From Holophagaceae bacterium UBA1801 (GTDB lineage: Bacteria > Acidobacteriota > Holophagae > Holophagales > Holophagaceae): a stretch of 11,187 nucleotides of DNA. Positions 1 through 7,539 of the stretch are shown here, piece by piece. Position 1 is the stretch's first letter; every line of letters begins with the position of its first letter. A model generated the notes under the pieces. That model saw nothing but the letters and a program-made list of their open reading frames with translations. It ran no database searches and had not been told where the DNA came from. Where the stretch lies: assembly GCA_002319925.1 (NCBI GenBank), contig DCFP01000035.1, positions 1-11,187 on the forward strand, written 5' to 3'. The translations under genes and the position numbers were made by a program.

Positions 1-221
1 ATGCCGCCCTGGCTGATGTAGCTGCGGGCCTGGGTCATGGTGTGGAATTCCTCCATGACCTCTTCCGCCACCTCCGGCTGGACGTGCTTGGTGATGGCGA
101 TCTCGCGGGAGATTGTCTGGATCTCGTCCTCCTCGAGATATTTGAAAATATTCGATGCGGTCTCGTCCCCGAGGGTGACCATGAGCACCGCGGCTTTTTG
201 CATGCCGGTCAGTTTTGCCAT
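1..221 (-). CDS. fliG: Flagellar motor switch protein FliG, N-terminal part (cut by window edge)
   Basis: FliG is the rotor protein that sits on the cytoplasmic face of the MS-ring; its N-terminal domain binds the FliF C-terminus. Only the first 73 codons are inside the window, and the gene runs off the left edge without a stop. The protein starts MAKLTGMQKAAVLMVTLGDE and continues with a segment containing IFKYLEEDEIQTISREI, which matches the start of the FliG N-terminal domain. The ATG lies three bases after the fliF stop codon. The ribosome site (AAGGA) is inside the last fliF codons, so the two genes are likely translationally coupled. The fliF-fliG order is the usual one. The identification is firm even though the middle and C-terminal (torque-generating) domains cannot be seen. 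Confidence 0.95.
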   Translation of the reverse strand, partial: MAKLTGMQKAAVLMVTLGDETASNIFKYLEEDEIQTISREIAITKHVQPEVAEEVMEEFHTMTQARSYISQGG

Positions 222-224
222 GGC

Positions 225-1919
225 CTACCGTCCTTCCTCAAGGAGCCAGGATCGCACCAGGGAGGCCATGGTTTCGGGATCCTCGTGCGAACTGTCCTGG
301 AGCCGCTTCTTGATGAGCTCACGGCGCCGCGCTTCCGGGGCGCTGAAGGCTGCATCGGCGTTCAGTTCCGCTTCGATTTCAGCCTCGATCTCCGTCATGG
401 ACTTCACCTGGACGGGCTTGCGAGTGGATCCACCCCCTGAGCCGGCCATCGCCGCCTCACCACCTTCGGCGCTGGCAACACGCAGGGGCGTCGGCCGGTT
501 GATGGCCGCGGACATGCGCTTGAGCATGGGCAGGAAGATCATGAAGAAGACGATGAAGCCGACCACACCCCAGGCGGCGTAAGGTAGGGCCTTCAATCCA
601 AGGTCCACCCAGAACTGCTTCTTGGCATCGGCTTCTTCCTTGGGATTCACCTGGAGGGTGGCAAAGGCCATGTTCTCCACCGTGAGTTCGTCGCCGCGCT
701 TGGGCTGGATGCCTACGGCCGCGGCCACCTGGTCGCGGATCTTCTTCAATTCGTCGGCGCTGCGCGGGGTAGTCTTCTGGACTGGCTCGCCCTTGGCGTC
801 TTTGTCCCAGGTGGAATAGTTGTCCACGATGACTGCCAGAGTCATGCGCTTCACGGAGCCCGTGGCCTGGTCGATGGCGCGCACCGTCTTGCTGATCTCA
901 TAGTTGGTGGTGGTTTCCTTCTTGTCGGTGCTTTCCGTGAGGATGGCGGAGGCTCCGCCTGTGGCTGGGGCCACGTTGCTGGCGGTTCCGGGGAGACCGG
1001 CGCCGGCATCGCGCTTCTGGATCTTCTCGTCCTTCTGCTGAACACTTCGTTCCACTTGGCCCTGGGGATCGAACTTCTCCTCGTTGATCTTCACTTTGTC
1101 GAAATCGAGATCCACATGGGCCGTGGCCCGCACCTTGCCCAGCCCCACGACGGGCTCCAACAGTTGCGTGACCTGGCCCACGAGGTGGTCTTCCTCCTCG
1201 CGCTGGACCTTCTTCTGGGAATCCGAGGCGCCAACCATGGCATCCTGGCCCGTCTTGGAAAGGATCCGCCCGTACTGGTCCACGACGACCACATTCTCGG
1301 GGGTCAGACCTTCCACGCTGTTGGCCACGATGTTGACAATGCCTTGCGTGTTCTCGTCGGAAAGAATCCTCGCGCCCCGCAGGCGCAGCAGGACCGAGGC
1401 TTTGGCGGGCTCCTTCTCGGTGACGAAGGGACTGTCGTTGGAGGGCGTGATATGCACCCGGGCCTCGGCGACGAGGTTGGGCAGGCCGTCCTTCAAGGTC
1501 TTGGAGAGATCGGCTTCCACGGCTCGGCGCAGGATCACCTTCTGGCTCAGGTCGGTGGTGGTGAGGCCGGGGGTTTCCAGTTTCTCGAAGCCCAGCTTGT
1601 CGCCCGTCAGCAGTCCCTGGCCGGCCATGCTCAGCCTGAGTTCACTCACGCGGTCTTTCGGGACACTGATGGAGGATTGATCCGAGCTGATTTCGTAGGG
1701 GATGTTCTGCTTCTTCAAGCTCTCCACGATGGCGCTGGCATCCGTGGGGGACAGGTTGCTGGCCAGGGGAGCCAAGGTCTCCTGGCTGGCCCAGATCCCC
1801 AAGCCCGCCAGGGCCAGGATCGCGATGGCCAGAATGGCACCCACCATCGCCTTTTGGGTGGTGGTCATGCTCTGGAAGGCTTTCTGGAATTGGGAGGTGA
1901 GGTCGTTCTCGCCAGCCAT
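225..1919 (-). CDS. fliF: Flagellar MS-ring protein FliF
   Basis: FliF forms the inner-membrane MS-ring on which the rotor and export apparatus assemble. The 564-residue protein has the expected plan. A short cytoplasmic N-terminus is followed by a membrane helix at about 24-44, then a long periplasmic region (about 45-445) holding the ring-building domains, including EARVHITP. A second membrane helix spans about 447-466, and a cytoplasmic tail of about 98 residues ends in a charged helical stretch (RRRELIKKRLQD ... SWLLEEGR) where FliG binds. Length is normal for the family. The ATG is preceded by AAAGGA at good spacing. The gene lies 31 bases after fliE and 3 bases before fliG, so it is part of one operon. 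Confidence 0.97.
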   Translation of the reverse strand: MAGENDLTSQFQKAFQSMTTTQKAMVGAILAIAILALAGLGIWASQETLAPLASNLSPTDASAIVESLKKQNIPYEISSDQSSISVPKDRVSELRLSMAGQGLLTGDKLGFEKLETPGLTTTDLSQKVILRRAVEADLSKTLKDGLPNLVAEARVHITPSNDSPFVTEKEPAKASVLLRLRGARILSDENTQGIVNIVANSVEGLTPENVVVVDQYGRILSKTGQDAMVGASDSQKKVQREEEDHLVGQVTQLLEPVVGLGKVRATAHVDLDFDKVKINEEKFDPQGQVERSVQQKDEKIQKRDAGAGLPGTASNVAPATGGASAILTESTDKKETTTNYEISKTVRAIDQATGSVKRMTLAVIVDNYSTWDKDAKGEPVQKTTPRSADELKKIRDQVAAAVGIQPKRGDELTVENMAFATLQVNPKEEADAKKQFWVDLGLKALPYAAWGVVGFIVFFMIFLPMLKRMSAAINRPTPLRVASAEGGEAAMAGSGGGSTRKPVQVKSMTEIEAEIEAELNADAAFSAPEARRRELIKKRLQDSSHEDPETMASLVRSWLLEEGR

Positions 1920-1950
1920 GGGGTCCTTTCGATGGCCGGAGAACTAACCG

Positions 1951-2256
1951 CTACATTTGCATTTGCATGACTGAGCGGTAGGCGTCGATCAACTTGCCCC
2001 TTACGGCCATCATCATCTGGAAACTGACATCAGCTTTCTGGACCGCCAGAATCGCCGTATGCATGTCAGTGGATTCCCCAGTCATCAAGTTCCGTACCTC
2101 TTGCTCGGCGGTGTGCTGGGCAGCGTCCACTTCCTGGAGCGCCTGCTTGAGAATGTCCGAGAAATTGGTTCCTTCGGCCGCACCCTCATTACCCGTCTGG
2201 CCCAGGTCGGCCAGGGGTTTGAGGGGGGAGATGGGGTTGAGGTTGAGGGGGTCCAT
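1951..2256 (-). CDS. fliE: Flagellar hook-basal body complex protein FliE
   Basis: FliE is the small adaptor between the MS-ring and the proximal rod. The 101-residue product has a proline-rich, variable N-terminus (MDPLNLNPISPLKPL) and the conserved C-terminal helical half: FSDILKQALQEVDAAQ, then LMTGESTDMHTAILAVQKAD, then a run ending AYRSVMQMQM. Length is typical. It lies between flgC and fliF on the same strand, the standard position. The ribosome site before the ATG is weak (GAGAA), so expression may depend on coupling within the operon. No alternative start fits the family better. Confidence 0.95.
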   Translation of the reverse strand: MDPLNLNPISPLKPLADLGQTGNEGAAEGTNFSDILKQALQEVDAAQHTAEQEVRNLMTGESTDMHTAILAVQKADVSFQMMMAVRGKLIDAYRSVMQMQM

Positions 2257-2320
2257 GGGGTTCTCGGTGCTACATGGTCAGAATGGGGTCCCGAGGAAGA
2301 AGATGCCAGTCAGAAAACCG

Positions 2321-2743
2321 TCACTGGACCCGGAGCAAGTCCTGGGCCGAAAGCACCATGTTCCGGACGGCTCGCATGACGGCCACGTTGGCGTCGAAGG
2401 CGCGGGTGGCTTCCGTGAGGTTCACCATCTCTTCGACGGGGTTCACGTTGGGGTACTGGACCAGCCCTTCCGCATTGGCGTCGGGGTGGGTGGGTTCGTA
2501 ACGGGTGATGAAGGGTTCGCTGGAGGCAATCACATCGCTCACCTGGACGCCCATGAGGGGCAGGCCATCGGAGGTCTTGCCAAAATCGGCAACCTGGAAC
2601 ACGGCGTCCTTCCGGCGGAAGGGGCCGCCCTCCGGAGTGCGGGTGGTCTCGCTGTTGGCTACGTTGGCGGCGATGAGCTGCACCCGGAGGCGCTGGGCAC
2701 TCATCCCGGAGGCGGCGATGCTGCTGATCTGGTCGAAGCTCAT
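2321..2743 (-). CDS. flgC: Flagellar basal-body rod protein FlgC
   Basis: FlgC is one of the proximal rod subunits, exported through the flagellar type III apparatus and assembled in the periplasm. The 140-residue protein carries the family N-terminus (SSIAASGMSAQRLRVQLIAA) followed by NVANSETTRTPEGGPFRRKD, an almost textbook FlgC motif. It also has the C-terminal coiled helix NLTEATRAFDANVAVMRAVR, which pairs with the N-terminal helix in rod proteins. Its ATG is two bases after the flgB stop codon, indicating tight coupling. A 150-residue frame covering nearly the same bases on this strand is a shadow and is arginine/proline-rich, unlike a real protein. Confidence 0.97.
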   Translation of the reverse strand: MSFDQISSIAASGMSAQRLRVQLIAANVANSETTRTPEGGPFRRKDAVFQVADFGKTSDGLPLMGVQVSDVIASSEPFITRYEPTHPDANAEGLVQYPNVNPVEEMVNLTEATRAFDANVAVMRAVRNMVLSAQDLLRVQ

Positions 2744-2745
2744 GG

Positions 2746-3165
2746 TCAGGCCTTCGCGTCACGAATCATCTGGCGGATTTTGCGGAGTTCCAGCTGAGCG
2801 AAGTTGGAGCTCATCTGGTAGGTGATCTGGGTCTGGGCCAGCATCTGGGATTCCCGGTCCAGGCTCACATCGTTGCCATCGTTGCGCTCGTACGCGGGAT
2901 GGACATCCCCAGTGGAGATCGGGAGGCTGGAGCTACCGTTACCCGAGAAGTGCAGGGGGTTGGTCTTGGCCATGGGCAAATTATTCCCGTTGGATTGCAC
3001 CAGGGCGTTCTTCAGGGCGGTCTCGAAGTTGAAGTCCTGGGTGTGGTAACCCGGGGTATCGATGTTGGCCATGTTCGACGCGATGAGGCCCATGCGGCGC
3101 GTGGCCAGCGTCATGCTCTGATCCATTGTGTTGATCATCGAGTTGGATGAGATGAGGTCGAACAT
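2746..3165 (-). CDS. flgB: Flagellar basal-body rod protein FlgB
   Basis: FlgB is the most proximal rod subunit, next to FliE. The 139-residue protein begins MFDLISSNSMINTMDQSMTL and contains the rod/hook family signature ASNMANIDTPGYHTQDFNF. It ends in the C-terminal helix SNFAQLELRKIRQMIRDAKA. The open frame extends upstream to 3309, but the added residues have no rod-protein character, and the ATG at 3165 has AGGG six bases ahead and gives the normal family length. It is the first gene of the flgB-flgC-fliE-fliF-fliG run, so the operon promoter should lie between 3166 and 3311. Confidence 0.95.
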   Translation of the reverse strand: MFDLISSNSMINTMDQSMTLATRRMGLIASNMANIDTPGYHTQDFNFETALKNALVQSNGNNLPMAKTNPLHFSGNGSSSLPISTGDVHPAYERNDGNDVSLDRESQMLAQTQITYQMSSNFAQLELRKIRQMIRDAKA

Positions 3166-3193
3166 GGAAACCCTGCAAAAATGGCCTCGGGTC

Positions 3194-3211
3194 GACCGGG
3201 CCTGTCCGGTC
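3194..3211. repeat. Inverted repeat GACCGG-N6-CCGGTC upstream of flgB
   Basis: Perfect 6-base arms (3194-3199 and 3206-3211) separated by six bases. The repeat sits at the expected transcription start of the flgB operon, just downstream of the sigma-54-like site. It could be an operator or a leader hairpin; no regulator is identified. Confidence 0.45.
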
Positions 3212-3213
3212 AT

Positions 3214-3229
3214 TGCACACACCATGCCG
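3214..3229 (-). promoter_or_regulatory. Candidate sigma-54-type promoter for the flgBC-fliEFG operon
   Basis: On the minus strand this reads CGGCATGGTGTGTGCA. The -24-like GG and -12-like GC are exactly ten bases apart, and much of the TGGCAC-N5-TTGCA consensus is kept (GGCA and TGCA). The predicted transcript would start about 38 bases before the flgB ATG. Sigma-54 control of rod/MS-ring operons is known in several flagellated phyla. The match is imperfect and no activator site is recognised, so this is a candidate only. Confidence 0.4.
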
Positions 3230-3243
3230 GTCCCTTCACCGGC
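3226..3243. repeat. Inverted repeat GCCGGT-N6-ACCGGC in the flgB/STAS divergent region
   Basis: Perfect 6-base arms (3226-3231 and 3238-3243) with a six-base spacer, the same architecture and CCGG core as the repeat at 3194-3211. It overlaps the upstream edge of the sigma-54-like site. It may be a second copy of an operator, or simply GC-rich chance. Confidence 0.4.
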
Positions 3244-3264
3244 AACCGCCCCGCGGCGTATCCT
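3235..3264 (+). promoter_or_regulatory. Weak sigma-70-like promoter candidate for the STAS-Omp85 pair
   Basis: TTCACC (3235-3240) and TATCCT (3259-3264) are separated by 18 bases and each matches four of six consensus positions. They lie about 50 bases ahead of the STAS gene start. Nothing better was seen in the 146-base divergent region, but such a match is common by chance. Confidence 0.18.
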
Positions 3265-3311
3265 TTTGCCACATGCAGTTCCCGACACTCGCCCAAAGGA
3301 TTGATCCACCC

Positions 3312-3641
3312 ATGCTGAATCGCACCCAGAAGGACATCGTCATTCTCTACCCCGAGGGGAAGATCGTACTCGGGGACGGGGACCAGGAACTTGGGGAAGC
3401 CGTGCGGCACTGCCTGGAGCAGGGGATCCGGAAGATGGTCATCAATTTCAGCAAAGTGAGTTACCTGGATTCTTCAGGGGTTGGCGAGCTGGTGGGCTGC
3501 TACACCTCCATCAAGAACCAGGGAGGAGATCTGCGGATCTGCAATCTGAACGCGCGCATCTCGAGTCTCATCCGGATGACGAGCCTTCACACGGTTTTCC
3601 CCGTCATGGACACGGAAGACGACGCCCTGACGGGATTTTGA
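3312..3641 (+). CDS. STAS-domain protein, anti-sigma-factor-antagonist-like
   Basis: A 109-residue single STAS domain of the SpoIIAA/RsbV type. These proteins bind a partner-switching kinase/anti-sigma factor and are controlled by phosphorylation of a serine in a DSSG-like loop. Here the loop is YLDSSGVGELVGCYTSIKNQ (about residues 53-72), followed by GGDLRICNL and a C-terminal helix containing HTVFPVMDTEDDAL. No other domain is present. The ATG at 3312 is chosen because the upstream frame (to 3213) is not STAS-like, and AAAGGA lies eleven bases before the ATG, a slightly long spacing. Its TGA overlaps the ATG of the Omp85 gene by one base. No kinase or phosphatase partner is in the window, so the controlled pathway is unknown. 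Position beside the flagellar operon is suggestive only. Confidence 0.9.
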   Translation: MLNRTQKDIVILYPEGKIVLGDGDQELGEAVRHCLEQGIRKMVINFSKVSYLDSSGVGELVGCYTSIKNQGGDLRICNLNARISSLIRMTSLHTVFPVMDTEDDALTGF

Positions 3642-6600
3642 TGGCGCTTCGACTCCCCACGCCTTTGTTCGGCCTCCTGCTGGTGGCGCCATGCCTCGGC
3701 CAGGCCATCCCTTCGATTCCTGCGGTGAAGGTCCAGGTGCTGAACAGCATCGCGTTCATCGGAGGCTCGGAGGATGACCGGAGTTTTGCCACCGCTGCCA
3801 TGGGGTTGAAGGCTGGCGATGCCATCGGCGAAGAGGGCTTCCATGCTGCTTTGATGGCGGTGCGAGCCACGGACCGGTTCAGCAAGGTCGACGGGCATCT
3901 GGAGGAAGGACCCAGCGGGGTCCTCGCCGTGGTGGAAATGGTCCCCTGGCCTGCGATCAAGGCCCGTGAATGGCGCGGGGAGTTTCCCCGAGCCCTGCGG
4001 AACGGCATGTTCACCGGCATGCACAAAGGGGGACGGGCCGGCGATCTGCGGATCGCCCGCTGGCAAGTGGAGGGCGAACAGCACCTGAGGGATGCTGGCT
4101 ACTCGAAAGCCCATGTGCGGATCAGCCGGGAGGAGGGCGGGACGCGACTGATCATCAACATCGATGCCGGGGCTCCCGATCTGGTGAAGTCCCTGACGAT
4201 CGAAGGCGGCGACTCCCCCTACAGCTCGGACCGGTTGCAATCCATCACGGGTATCCGCCCGGGGAAAAGCATCTGGACCGAGGATCTGCAGCGGATCGCC
4301 GCTGGCAATCTGCGAAATCGTTTGGTGAAAGACGAACGCTTCGAAGGTACGGCTGAATTTCTGTGGGACAGCCCCACGGGAAACCTGAGGCTCATCCTGC
4401 ACGCTGGGCCAGTGGTGCATGTGCGGCACGAGGGCGACTGGTCCATCTGGTGGAAGAGTTTCAATGACCTCATTCCCCTCGCGCGGGCCAGCAGCTACAG
4501 CCCTGAGTTGCTGGACGAAGGTGATCGCCGGATCATCCGGTACCTCCGCGACAAAGGCTATCTGGATGCCCAGGTGGCCCATCGCCGGGAGGTCCTGAAA
4601 GGCACCGCCGACCAGCCCAGGGAAGTGGCGGTGACCTTCGCGGTGCAGGCGAGGGACCAGACCCGCGTCAGCGGTTTGCGCTTCGAACAGAACAGGGACT
4701 TCGACGAGCAGGCTCTTTCGAAGGTCGCGGCACTGCCCTCAAGCGTGTGGTCCCTGGGTCGGCCCCCGGCGACTCCGGACCTCATGAATTCCGTGGAGAA
4801 CCAGATCAAGAATTTCTATTGGAACCAGGGCTATTCCAATATGACGATCCGCCGCATGCCCATCGAGCACAACGATGGCAAGGCGAACCTGGTCTACCAG
4901 GTGCGTGAAGGCAACCGGCAGTACCTCGACAAGATCGTTCTGGAGATGCCCTCGGATCCCTCGTGGCTGCCCTGGGTGCTTGCGGAATCGCTCACGATGG
5001 TCTTTTCGAGCAAGCCCCTCGTCGAATCCGCCGCGGATGCCTCCACCCTGGTCTATCGCAGTGATCGAGGTGCCATGCGGGGAGTGACCGCAAGGATCAG
5101 GCAATCCCAGGATCCATCGAGGCCGGAAATCAGGACCTTCACGCTGACGACCAGCCAGCCCCTGCTCTTCATCAAGAATGATCTGGCCTCGGTCTTCACC
5201 TCTCTGCGGCAGAGGCTGACGGCTCTCGGCGTGCAGCGCCCCATGCCACGGCTCAATCTGGAAGCCGGTGAAGGAGGATATCTCGTCCGCATCATCATCC
5301 CGGACCAGCCCCGGTACAAAGTTAACCGGCTCGTCGTCCAGGGTTCCGATGTCACGAAGGCCAGAGCCGTATTCCGTGAAACAAGGCTCGAGCCGGGCGT
5401 TCCCCTGGATCCCGACAAGCTGTCCAAGGCCCAAGCCAATCTCGGTAATCTCGATGCGTTTCAGCAGACCGACATGGTGGATCTCAGCGACACCCCCAAC
5501 TATGGGAGTGATCTTCCCTGGCGGAATGGCGATCTGCTCCTGCGCACCGATGAACGCCCGCCCTGGGTCCTGAGCACATCCTTCGGATATGACAAGAGTC
5601 AGGGGTACCACTTCGGTGTGGGTGCCCAGCGTTTGAATTTCATGGGCATGGGGCGAACGTTGGATATGGGCATCCGCGCGGGCGACACTACCATCCAGAA
5701 TCCTACGTTGCGGAAATTGTTTCCAACGGGTGATTTCAACCGCTCCGTGGACAGTTACAGCGTTGGATACACGGACCCCTGGTTCCTTCCAGGAAGCCTA
5801 AAGAACGTTCTCAGTGACCGGACCCAGTACCACGTGGAGGCGGCCTACATCGAGGAGACCCAGGCGGCCTTCCTGGCCCACCGGCGGCGTTTGACGAACA
5901 GTCTGGAATGGAAGATCGGCGACAACGAGACCGTGAGCCTGGGACACCGGTACGAGCGCACGGATATCAAACCCAACATGGACGGCATCTCGCTGGACGA
6001 ACTCTTCATCATGGCTGGAGTCCCCGGCAGCCAGACCATCATCAGCGCGCCTTACTTTCAGGTCGTGGTGGACAACCGGGACAAGCCCTTCGATCCCAAG
6101 CGTGGCACCTATTTCCTGGGCCGGCTCGAGCTTGCGAACCAGCTTTTCGGCACTGGCCCAAAGTACAGTTTCGCCAAGCTGGACGTGAGAAAGCAGTGGA
6201 ATTGGTCCATTGGAGAGGATGCAAGCGGTGGTGTCGTCACCGCCGGTGCCCGCATCGGCATCGCGAAGCCGACATCGTCTTCGGTGGATGATCTTCCGTT
6301 GACGGAACGTTTTTTCGCCGGCGGTCCTTTCACGGTCCGCGGCGTGGAGCCGGACTTCCTAGGCCCCGTTGGCACGCTAGGAATTTACGAAACAGTGAAC
6401 GGAGTGACCGTGCGCAAGGGCACGCGCATGGTCCCGCTCGGCGGGCAGGGTCTGGTCGTCTTCAATCTCGAATACCGGTTCCCGATTTTCAGAAGCCCTA
6501 CCCTGTGGGGAGAAATCTTCGCGGACTCGGGGCAGGTCTACGCCAAACTGAAACCAGGCGCCCGGCTGCCGGGCGATGCGGCACCATTCCCACCCTTGCG

Positions 6601-6757
6601 CACGACCATCGGTGCCGGCCTGATCCTCCGATTGGGGCTGCCCATCAAGTTCGAGTACGCGGTGGATCTCAAGCGGATCCTGAACAAGCCTCGCACCCAA
6701 CAGGAGATAGATACCCAGCTCAGGGGCATTCTCGTTTCCGCCGGCTATCAATTCTGA
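3641..6757 (+). CDS. Large Omp85/BamA-superfamily outer-membrane protein with POTRA repeats
   Basis: Omp85 proteins insert or translocate proteins (or move lipids) at the outer membrane through periplasmic POTRA domains and a 16-strand barrel. This 1038-residue product has a signal-like N-terminus (MALRLPTPLFGLLLVAPCLG, probable cleavage near GQA). About 600 residues of POTRA-like repeats follow (for example the stretch YLRDKGYLDAQV and the region containing VYQVREGNRQYLDKIVLE). A barrel runs from about residue 639 to the end. Barrel hallmarks are DNRDKPFDPKRGTYF (about 811-825), FFAGGPFTVRG with the VRG motif at 899-901, the strand containing NLEYRFPIF, and a final aromatic residue in ILVSAGYQF. 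E. coli BamA is about 810 residues with five POTRAs, so this periplasmic region is expanded. A TTG one codon earlier is an unlikely start, because the TGATG overlap with the STAS gene favours 3641. Whether it is the main BamA, TamA-like or a paralogue cannot be decided here. Confidence 0.92.
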   Translation: MALRLPTPLFGLLLVAPCLGQAIPSIPAVKVQVLNSIAFIGGSEDDRSFATAAMGLKAGDAIGEEGFHAALMAVRATDRFSKVDGHLEEGPSGVLAVVEMVPWPAIKAREWRGEFPRALRNGMFTGMHKGGRAGDLRIARWQVEGEQHLRDAGYSKAHVRISREEGGTRLIINIDAGAPDLVKSLTIEGGDSPYSSDRLQSITGIRPGKSIWTEDLQRIAAGNLRNRLVKDERFEGTAEFLWDSPTGNLRLILHAGPVVHVRHEGDWSIWWKSFNDLIPLARASSYSPELLDEGDRRIIRYLRDKGYLDAQVAHRREVLKGTADQPREVAVTFAVQARDQTRVSGLRFEQNRDFDEQALSKVAALPSSVWSLGRPPATPDLMNSVENQIKNFYWNQGYSNMTIRRMPIEHNDGKANLVYQVREGNRQYLDKIVLEMPSDPSWLPWVLAESLTMVFSSKPLVESAADASTLVYRSDRGAMRGVTARIRQSQDPSRPEIRTFTLTTSQPLLFIKNDLASVFTSLRQRLTALGVQRPMPRLNLEAGEGGYLVRIIIPDQPRYKVNRLVVQGSDVTKARAVFRETRLEPGVPLDPDKLSKAQANLGNLDAFQQTDMVDLSDTPNYGSDLPWRNGDLLLRTDERPPWVLSTSFGYDKSQGYHFGVGAQRLNFMGMGRTLDMGIRAGDTTIQNPTLRKLFPTGDFNRSVDSYSVGYTDPWFLPGSLKNVLSDRTQYHVEAAYIEETQAAFLAHRRRLTNSLEWKIGDNETVSLGHRYERTDIKPNMDGISLDELFIMAGVPGSQTIISAPYFQVVVDNRDKPFDPKRGTYFLGRLELANQLFGTGPKYSFAKLDVRKQWNWSIGEDASGGVVTAGARIGIAKPTSSSVDDLPLTERFFAGGPFTVRGVEPDFLGPVGTLGIYETVNGVTVRKGTRMVPLGGQGLVVFNLEYRFPIFRSPTLWGEIFADSGQVYAKLKPGARLPGDAAPFPPLRTTIGAGLILRLGLPIKFEYAVDLKRILNKPRTQQEIDTQLRGILVSAGYQF

Positions 6758-7092
6758 ACGGTGCATCCCCGGGATATGCATCCAGTTTCGTCAGCGCGGG
6801 CTTGTCCTGGAGCAGGATCCATGGACCATCAGGCTGGATGCATGACGTGGGCGAGGCCGGTGGATTGGCACCCATTTACTGCCGCACCATCCAGGTCACT
6901 CCACCATGAATGATCCCGGTCCAACGCATGAATGACCGAATCAAATTGGCTATCCGGTAACCACGGTTCTTCCAAGCCGAGGAACCCTTGGTGGATTGAG
7001 CGCATGAAGGAGAAGCCTGGGGGGTTGCTTCTTCTCTGCAACCATCGAGTGAACCGGTCATGAAGACCCACAGCCACGAAAGGAAACGAATC
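6758..7092. other. Intergenic region without a convincing gene
   Basis: There are 335 bases between the Omp85 stop and the YtxH-like start. Open frames here are short, lack ribosome sites and look like shadows. There is a short imperfect hairpin just after the Omp85 stop (GGTGCAT paired with ATGCATC, one wobble, around 6759-6782) without a T-run, so it is a poor terminator. A 6-base perfect inverted repeat, GGTTGC (7023-7028) with GCAACC (7038-7043), lies in the leader of the next gene. No promoter stands out. Confidence 0.6.
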
Positions 7093-7308
7093 ATGAGCAT
7101 GTCAGTGAAGAATGGAACCCAAAGCAATTTCGTGCTGTTTTCGCTGCTTGGAGGAGCCGCATTGGGTGCCATCGCCGTGGCGTTGACGACTCCGAAAACG
7201 GGTCGCGAGGTGCGGCAGGCCATTAAATCCACCGCTCGCCGCCTCCGTGGAAACACAGATGAAATCGAGGACATGGATTCCGAATCCATCGAGGCGCTGT
7301 TCATTTAA
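7093..7308 (+). CDS. Small YtxH-like membrane protein
   Basis: The 71-residue protein has one hydrophobic glycine/alanine segment (VLFSLLGGAALGAIAVALTT, about residues 14-33). It is followed by PKTGREVRQAIKSTARRLRG and an acidic tail. The pattern of a Gly-rich helix, then a P-K-[ST]-G-[RK]-E motif, then a charged amphipathic stretch is that of the YtxH family. These are small proteins often linked with stress and envelope functions but without a defined reaction. The ATG at 7093 is chosen because AAAGGA lies at good spacing before it; an ATG at 7060 in the same frame has no comparable ribosome site. It stands alone, with a strong hairpin following at 7355-7380. Confidence 0.75.
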   Translation: MSMSVKNGTQSNFVLFSLLGGAALGAIAVALTTPKTGREVRQAIKSTARRLRGNTDEIEDMDSESIEALFI

Positions 7309-7354
7309 TCGAGCCAACTGCTAGATCTCGAAACAGGAATGAGCTTGAAATGAA

Positions 7355-7380
7355 GCCGCCCAGAGGCACCGCTGGGCGGC
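7355..7380. terminator. Strong hairpin between convergent genes, probable terminator
   Basis: A perfect 9-base stem, GCCGCCCAG (7355-7363) and CTGGGCGGC (7372-7380), has an 8-base loop. It is followed on the plus strand by CGAAATGTTTTG and on the minus strand by TTCATTTC. Neither tail is an ideal U-tract. Its place between the convergent YtxH-like gene and the gene at 7540-7935 fits a bidirectional transcription end. Confidence 0.6.
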
Positions 7381-7539
7381 CGAAATGTTTTGCAAGGATA
7401 TCCCTGGCCGCGCGCAGTCAGCCACGGTGGCATAGGCGAGTATTGCCATCGATTCAGGGCCGCCTGGGATGACGGGCAGCCTGATCGTAGAAGAGTTGGT
7501 TCATGGAAACGGCCTAAGCGCTCGCCGGATTTCGGGGTG

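Noticed and set aside
1056..1970. Long plus-strand open frame (304 codons) opposite fliF
   Set aside because: It lies almost wholly over the clear FliF coding sequence, is rich in Gly/His/Leu with no domain, and is a typical GC-rich antisense shadow.
3166..3309. Upstream extension of flgB to 3309
   Set aside because: Adds 48 residues foreign to the FlgB family and would run through the divergent promoter region; the ATG at 3165 has a ribosome site and gives family length.
6829..7077. Minus-strand 82-codon frame in the gap after Omp85
   Set aside because: No family resemblance and no ribosome site seen; composition fits chance in GC-rich DNA.
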